A stretch of 11,615 nt of DNA, taken from contig JAIWNF010000197.1 of assembly GCA_025093555.1 (NCBI GenBank), positions 1 through 11,615 on the forward strand. The letters run 5' to 3'. Within the stretch, counting starts at the first letter, position 1. Every line of letters starts with the position of its first letter. Position numbers and translations under genes: made by a program. The DNA is from Circinella umbellata. Lineage: Eukaryota > Mucoromycota > Mucoromycetes > Mucorales > Lichtheimiaceae. The notes beneath the pieces are model-generated. The model worked only from the letters and a program-made list of their open reading frames with translations. It had not been told where the DNA came from and did no database searches. Below are positions 8,638 to 11,615 of the stretch, piece by piece.

Positions 8638-8663
8638 CGAACACCATTAACAAAAAGAAAGAT

Positions 8664-8688
8664 TTTGAGGGTGCATAGCACCCTCAAA
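8664..8688. repeat. Perfect 11-bp hairpin with 3-nt loop
   Basis: TTTGAGGGTGC (8664-8674) and GCACCCTCAAA (8678-8688) are perfect complements around the loop ATA. The stem is GC-rich against an AT-rich background. It could be a cruciform, a transcript hairpin, or the relic of a small inverted element. The function is unknown. Confidence 0.8.
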
Positions 8689-8752
8689 CCCTTCTAAAAA
8701 ATCAAAGAATTAATTCCATCAGGCCCAGACATGTCATATGGGCCATAAAAAG

Positions 8753-8891
8753 TTATCGTGGGAAAATGAGTTCTAGTAGAAAAAAAGTTATAATGGGAAA
8801 AAAGATGTTAGAATGGGAAAAGAAAGTTATATATAAAAAAAAATTATACTGGGAAAATTATACTAAGAAAAAAAAAGTTATAGTGGTGCAG
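8753..8891 (+). repeat. Array of degenerate TTATANTGGGAAAA motifs
   Basis: Related 14-mers start at 8753, 8788, 8808, 8827, 8844, 8858 and 8878. The best are TTATCGTGGGAAAA, TTATAATGGGAAAA, TTAGAATGGGAAAA and TTATACTGGGAAAA; the others are decayed. Spacing is irregular (14-35 bp) and the orientation constant. The array lies just beyond the 3' end of the hAT gene, where hAT elements typically carry subterminal transposase-binding repeats, so that role is inferred. Confidence 0.65.
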
Positions 8892-8992
8892 AAAAAAAAC
8901 ATGATGCTGATTTTTTTTGTGGGGGCAAGTAATAACTTTCCGGTGTGCTTAAAAAAAAGAGGTATATTATTTTCTTTTTATTTTTTTCAGCA

Positions 8993-9157
8993 CTATGATA
9001 GCCTCATTGTTCTACTACCATCTGAAATCTTTTCATTCTCACCAAAGAATTGAGACCATGAATCGACCAGCACACTTGTACACGAATTTTTTGCTGCCAA
9101 GATGGTTATGTTCAGGTGATAAAAAATGTTTGGCTCTTGAAAAAACCCGTTCTGAAC
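8993..9157 (-). pseudogene. hAT transposase C-terminal end, separated from the rest
   Basis: Read on the minus strand from the left target duplication, the frame gives SERVFSRAKHFLSPEHNHLG followed by SKKFV. This is the classic end of the hAT dimerisation domain. A shift of frame after KKFV gives TSVLVDSWSQFFGENEKI, ending at TAG (8993-8995); without the shift the frame ends at TGA 9039-9041. The shifted end is more protein-like, so a further small indel near 9080-9090 is likely. The MULE-like insertion separates this piece from the central part by 1.5 kb. Confidence 0.82.
9149..9157. repeat. Left 9-bp target duplication of the foldback/MULE-like element
   Basis: GTTCTGAAC at 9149-9157 is repeated exactly and in the same orientation at 10664-10672. 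The 9-mer is palindromic apart from its centre, so the duplication could also be counted as 7 bp with termini starting CC instead of C. Confidence 0.88.
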
Positions 9158-9679
9158 CAAAATACTTATATTGCCCATATTTTAACTTTTCGCACCCCCC
9201 TATTTTTTTCAAAGTCAGTGATGAAAGACCGAAATATATGACCACAGCAGGGGTTATAAGTGAAGCGCGCTCTCTTTTTTCTATAAGTCATCTTTTATTA
9301 ATTAATGTAAAAAAAGGGAAATATGAATGAAAAAAAAACACATACACACAAATGAAGGGCAATAAAATGTATGAAAAAAAAGAAATACGTCTGTGAATGT
9401 GGTATGAAAAACTTTTTTATTTTTTATTTTAGATTTACAGTCGAAATCTCTATACCGTTTACAATCAACTATTATTTTTATAAATCGTGGATCTGATTTA
9501 TGATTGACGATCAATCTTTTACCAATTAACTAAATGTATGATGGAGTGGTTCACGATTAGGTTAATTACATGATTTCGTAATCTACGGTATATGCTACAT
9601 AAAGAACCAATTACAAATAATATATTATTTTTTAACATTACTTATATTTATAGCTTTTATATATATGTACGATGCTTAT
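9158..9679 (+). repeat. Left 522-bp arm of the inverted repeat
   Basis: Aligned by eye to the reverse complement of 10142-10663, it has 4 mismatches and no gaps (518 of 522). Differences are at 9214 (G/A), 9339 (C/A), 9400 (T/C) and about 9667 (T/C). The reading frames inside the arm, including the mirrored 70-residue frames, are not genes. Confidence 0.95.
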
Positions 9680-10141
9680 GGCAACAATAGGAATAATGAC
9701 GGCAAGAACAAAAAAAAATAGATTGATGAAAACAGCATGGTTTTAGCATGAGGGACAATAACATATAAAAATGTACGTTTATCAATGTGTATGATTATAA
9801 TCATCATACGTATATATAGATTTTTGTTATCTACAGTAATTAGAAAATTACAGCCTTTATTGTTTAGATAGAATAGCATCATAATACATTGGATTAAGCA
9901 TACAAATAAGATCTTAGGAAGGATATTTGGAGAAATAGGATATATGTTATATAACATGCCATATGTGATATTATATATTACTGAAGAAAATAAAAAAACA
10001 AAGTAGTATCTGAAAAGTAAAATGAGTTCGATAAAAAAGAGTAAATAAAGTAATAAATAAAAAGTAAATATTAGTATTAGTATGATATGTATTGCATGAA
10101 TTATATAATTTTGTTTATGTAAATATAAAATCTCAAAGTAA
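9680..10141. other. Centre (loop) of the long-TIR element
   Basis: These 462 bp are very AT-rich. The minus-strand frame over 9676-10149 is dominated by Ile/Leu/Phe/Tyr from AT-rich codons and shows no recognisable domain. No credible gene or cargo is seen. Confidence 0.7.
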
Positions 10142-10663
10142 ATAAGCATCGTACGTATATATAAAAGCTATAAATATAAGTAATGTTAAAAAATAATATA
10201 TTATTTGTAATTGGTTCTTTATGTAGCATATACCGTAGATTACGAAATCATGTAATTAACCTAATCGTGAACCACTCCATCATACATTTAGTTAATTGGT
10301 AAAAGATTGATCGTCAATCATAAATCAGATCCACGATTTATAAAAATAATAGTTGATTGTAAACGGTATAGAGATTTCGACTGTAAATCTAAAATAAAAA
10401 ATAAAAAAGTTTTTCATACCGCATTCACAGACGTATTTCTTTTTTTTCATACATTTTATTGCCCTTCATTTGTGTGTATGTTTTTTTTTTTCATTCATAT
10501 TTCCCTTTTTTTACATTAATTAATAAAAGATGACTTATAGAAAAAAGAGAGCGCGCTTCACTTATAACCCCTGCTGTGGTCATATATTTCGGTCTTTCAT
10601 CACTGATTTTGAAAAAAATAGGGGGGTGCGAAAAGTTAAAATATGGGCAATATAAGTATTTTG
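10142..10663 (-). repeat. Right 522-bp arm of the inverted repeat
   Basis: This is the mirror of 9158-9679 at 99.2% identity. The arms could form a long stem-loop as single-stranded DNA or RNA. Confidence 0.95.
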
Positions 10664-10672
10664 GTTCTGAAC
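10664..10672. repeat. Right 9-bp target duplication of the foldback/MULE-like element
   Basis: GTTCTGAAC, identical to 9149-9157. On the minus strand it encodes part of the hAT signature (SSE), so it lies in coding sequence. Confidence 0.88.
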
Positions 10673-11102
10673 TTGCTGATGAAGCAGCAATTGCCAAGTA
10701 TGTTCGGCCATAGCTTTCAATTGCGGCCAATCATTTACTTCACCATGCCAATAATCGGGGACAATCGTGTTACTGTGACCACTAGTTGGATCATCCAAGG
10801 TATATGCGTTAATATACCATGCCAGTTGGACGACTCTACCTGGTCTTCTTTGAATAAGCACATCAGGACTATAAGCTTGTTGGACTGGAACGAAAGCTGG
10901 CTTATACTTATCCCATGTCGTGTTAACAAGTTCAATTGCTTTACTATGATATTCATCCCAATTTTCAGGTTCCTACCATTCATACTTTAATTGTGGATTT
11001 ATGGCAGTTGCAACTAGCATAGATATGACCAGTAGCCTTGCAATAGTAACCTTGTAGCTTGACCCATACAACCTTAGCAGCTGCTGACAACTCTGGCCAA
11101 TT

Positions 11103-11219
11103 CTATCAATTCAGACACACACACATACACAATATAAAAGTAAGTATAATGATTATATGAGATATGCACTGTATAAATATTATGTTAACTCTTTTTCTAA
11201 CTTATTTTTTTTTACTTAC
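11103..11219 (-). other. Intron of the hAT transposase gene
   Basis: On the minus strand the donor is GTAAGT after EAWND and the acceptor is AATTGATAG before NWPEL. Length is 117 nt and both sides are phase 0. The donor is a perfect consensus. Confidence 0.8.
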
Positions 11220-11615
11220 ATCGTTCCATGCCTCTATGTGGGCTTCCAGTACATTGAGGAGACAATTGTATGCTGTTATCACCAGGTTCATTGTTAGATA
11301 TGATTTACCAGATATCAACAAGGCTAGTCTGGCGAACTCAAATAATAACTTGCTAATTTTCTGGAGACATTGCCATTCGTCGTCAGTTAATTCGAACTTT
11401 TGCAGCTCAGGAATTCTACAAAGAGTTCTATTATATGCTTGCTTTACCACCAAGGCGCATACGATCATATAATATGTCGAATTCCATCTTGTTGGGGTGT
11501 CTAATATTAGCTCACGAGATTCTATGATTCTTACAGGTTGGCTTGATTCTCCTTCAGTATACTCATTATCAATTATCCCGTCCATATGATTTTTTCCTTG
11601 AAAGAGTCATGAAAT

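Larger units (their letters stand above)
8638..8992. other. Noncoding interval between the Harbinger element and the hAT 3' end
   Basis: This holds the severed rest of repeat copy 2 (8638-8647), a strong hairpin (8664-8688), a GGCCCA/TGGGCC inverted pair (8722-8744) and a motif array (8753-8891). The plus-strand frame starting at 8766 is Lys-rich only because of A-runs and is not a credible gene. The interval probably contains the 3' noncoding end of the hAT element. Confidence 0.6.
9158..10663. mobile_element. Non-autonomous long-TIR (foldback/MULE-like) element, 1,506 bp
   Basis: The element has two 522-bp inverted arms (9158-9679 and 10142-10663) around a 462-bp AT-rich centre, with a 9-bp direct duplication outside. 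Ends read CAAAATAC...GTATTTTG. Nine-base duplications and TIRs of hundreds of bases fit Mutator-like elements. Foldback/Galileo-type elements (7-bp duplications) are the main alternative, because the palindromic target makes the duplication length ambiguous. No transposase is encoded, so it must have been moved in trans. It interrupts the hAT transposase gene. Confidence 0.88.
10664..11585 (-). pseudogene. hAT transposase, central part, broken
   Basis: hAT transposases cut and paste with an RNase H-like domain and dimerise through the C-terminus. Exon 11585-11220 encodes DTPTRWNSTYYMI and LTDDEWQCLQKISKLL followed by LTMNLVITAYNCLL, typical of the hAT catalytic core. After an intron, exon 11102 onward gives NWPELSAAAKVVW and, after a +1 A near 11015, VATAINPQLKYEW, a TAG (10975-10973, probably from TGG) and EPENWDEYHSKAIELV. 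Then come NDWPQLKAMA and, after another shift near 10700-10710, TYLAIAASSASSE, where the inserted element begins. An in-frame TGA lies just upstream of ATG 11585, so the true N-terminus is outside the window or broken. Confidence 0.88.
8993..11615 (-). mobile_element. Decayed hAT transposon (3' part; 5' end beyond the window)
   Basis: Minus-strand coding pieces at 11585-10664 and 9157-8993 together form a hAT transposase interrupted by the foldback/MULE-like element. The coding order and the terminal SASSERVFS signature define the superfamily. The element's 5' end lies to the right of the window. Its 3' terminus lies left of 8993 but was not located with confidence; CAGGCCCAGAC at 8721 is a weak candidate. 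Confidence 0.85.

Noticed and set aside
8766..9053. Lys-rich plus-strand frame
   Set aside because: Its composition comes from A-runs and the degenerate motif array; it has no recognisable domain and overlaps the hAT C-terminus on the other strand.
9676..10149. 157-residue hydrophobic minus-strand frame resembling a membrane protein
   Set aside because: It is made of AT-rich codons (Ile, Leu, Phe, Tyr) in the loop of the long-TIR element, with no motif and no coding context.
9302..10519. Two nearly identical 70-residue reading frames (9302-9514 minus, 10307-10519 plus)
   Set aside because: They are the same noncoding stretch in the two inverted arms; composition is AT-driven and no domain is visible.
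9158..10663. Long terminal repeats of a retrotransposon
   Set aside because: The 522-bp arms are inverted, not direct, and there is no reverse transcriptase, primer-binding site or polypurine tract between them.
1..11615. CRISPR array, tRNA or rRNA genes, bacterial operon features
   Set aside because: No regularly spaced repeats with unique spacers, no cloverleaf-like sequence and no rRNA signature were seen; the spliceosomal introns show a eukaryotic sequence.

Overview
This window looks like an intergenic transposon nest from an AT-rich eukaryotic genome, most likely an early-diverging fungus (Mucoromycota-like). The basis is short 60-160 nt GT-AG introns, some with CTAAC-type branch sites, very AT-rich flanks, and the mix of DNA-transposon families. 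The organism assignment is inference. No host housekeeping gene, tRNA, rRNA or CRISPR array was found.

Layout. (1) 548-5276, + strand: one long decayed multi-exon gene of about 1,474 codons after splicing. It carries a basic N-terminus, an acidic linker, a Cys-containing region that resembles DUF6729, a DEDDy 3'-5' exonuclease of the Werner/DnaQ-like type with every catalytic residue still present, a C-terminal region with an RGTNSLEGG motif, and a Cys-rich tail. Eight in-frame stops and two compensating 1-nt indels break it. (2) 5642-5760: an 88-bp-period tandem repeat. (3) 5761-8634: a complete 2,874-bp PIF/Harbinger element with TAA target duplications, long TIRs and two convergent genes: a DDE transposase (+) and a Myb/NAM-like accessory protein (-). 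Each gene is broken by a premature stop. (4) 8638-8992: noncoding sequence with an 11-bp perfect hairpin and an array of TTATANTGGGAAAA-like motifs. (5) 8993 to beyond 11615, - strand: a decayed hAT transposase gene. (6) 9158-10663: a 1,506-bp element made mostly of two 522-bp inverted arms that are 99.2% identical. It is inserted inside the hAT gene with a 9-bp target duplication. Removing it and one duplication rejoins the canonical hAT SASSE/RVFS signature in frame.

The history reads as layered insertions. The foldback/MULE-like element is young (4 mismatches between its arms) and its hAT host is old and multiply broken. The Harbinger element landed in the second copy of the tandem repeat, and the first copy still shows roughly what the empty site looked like. 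All eleven premature stops in the three gene sets can be explained by single C-to-T or G-to-A transitions. The least understood item is the exonuclease gene, which may be the core gene of a little-described mobile element.
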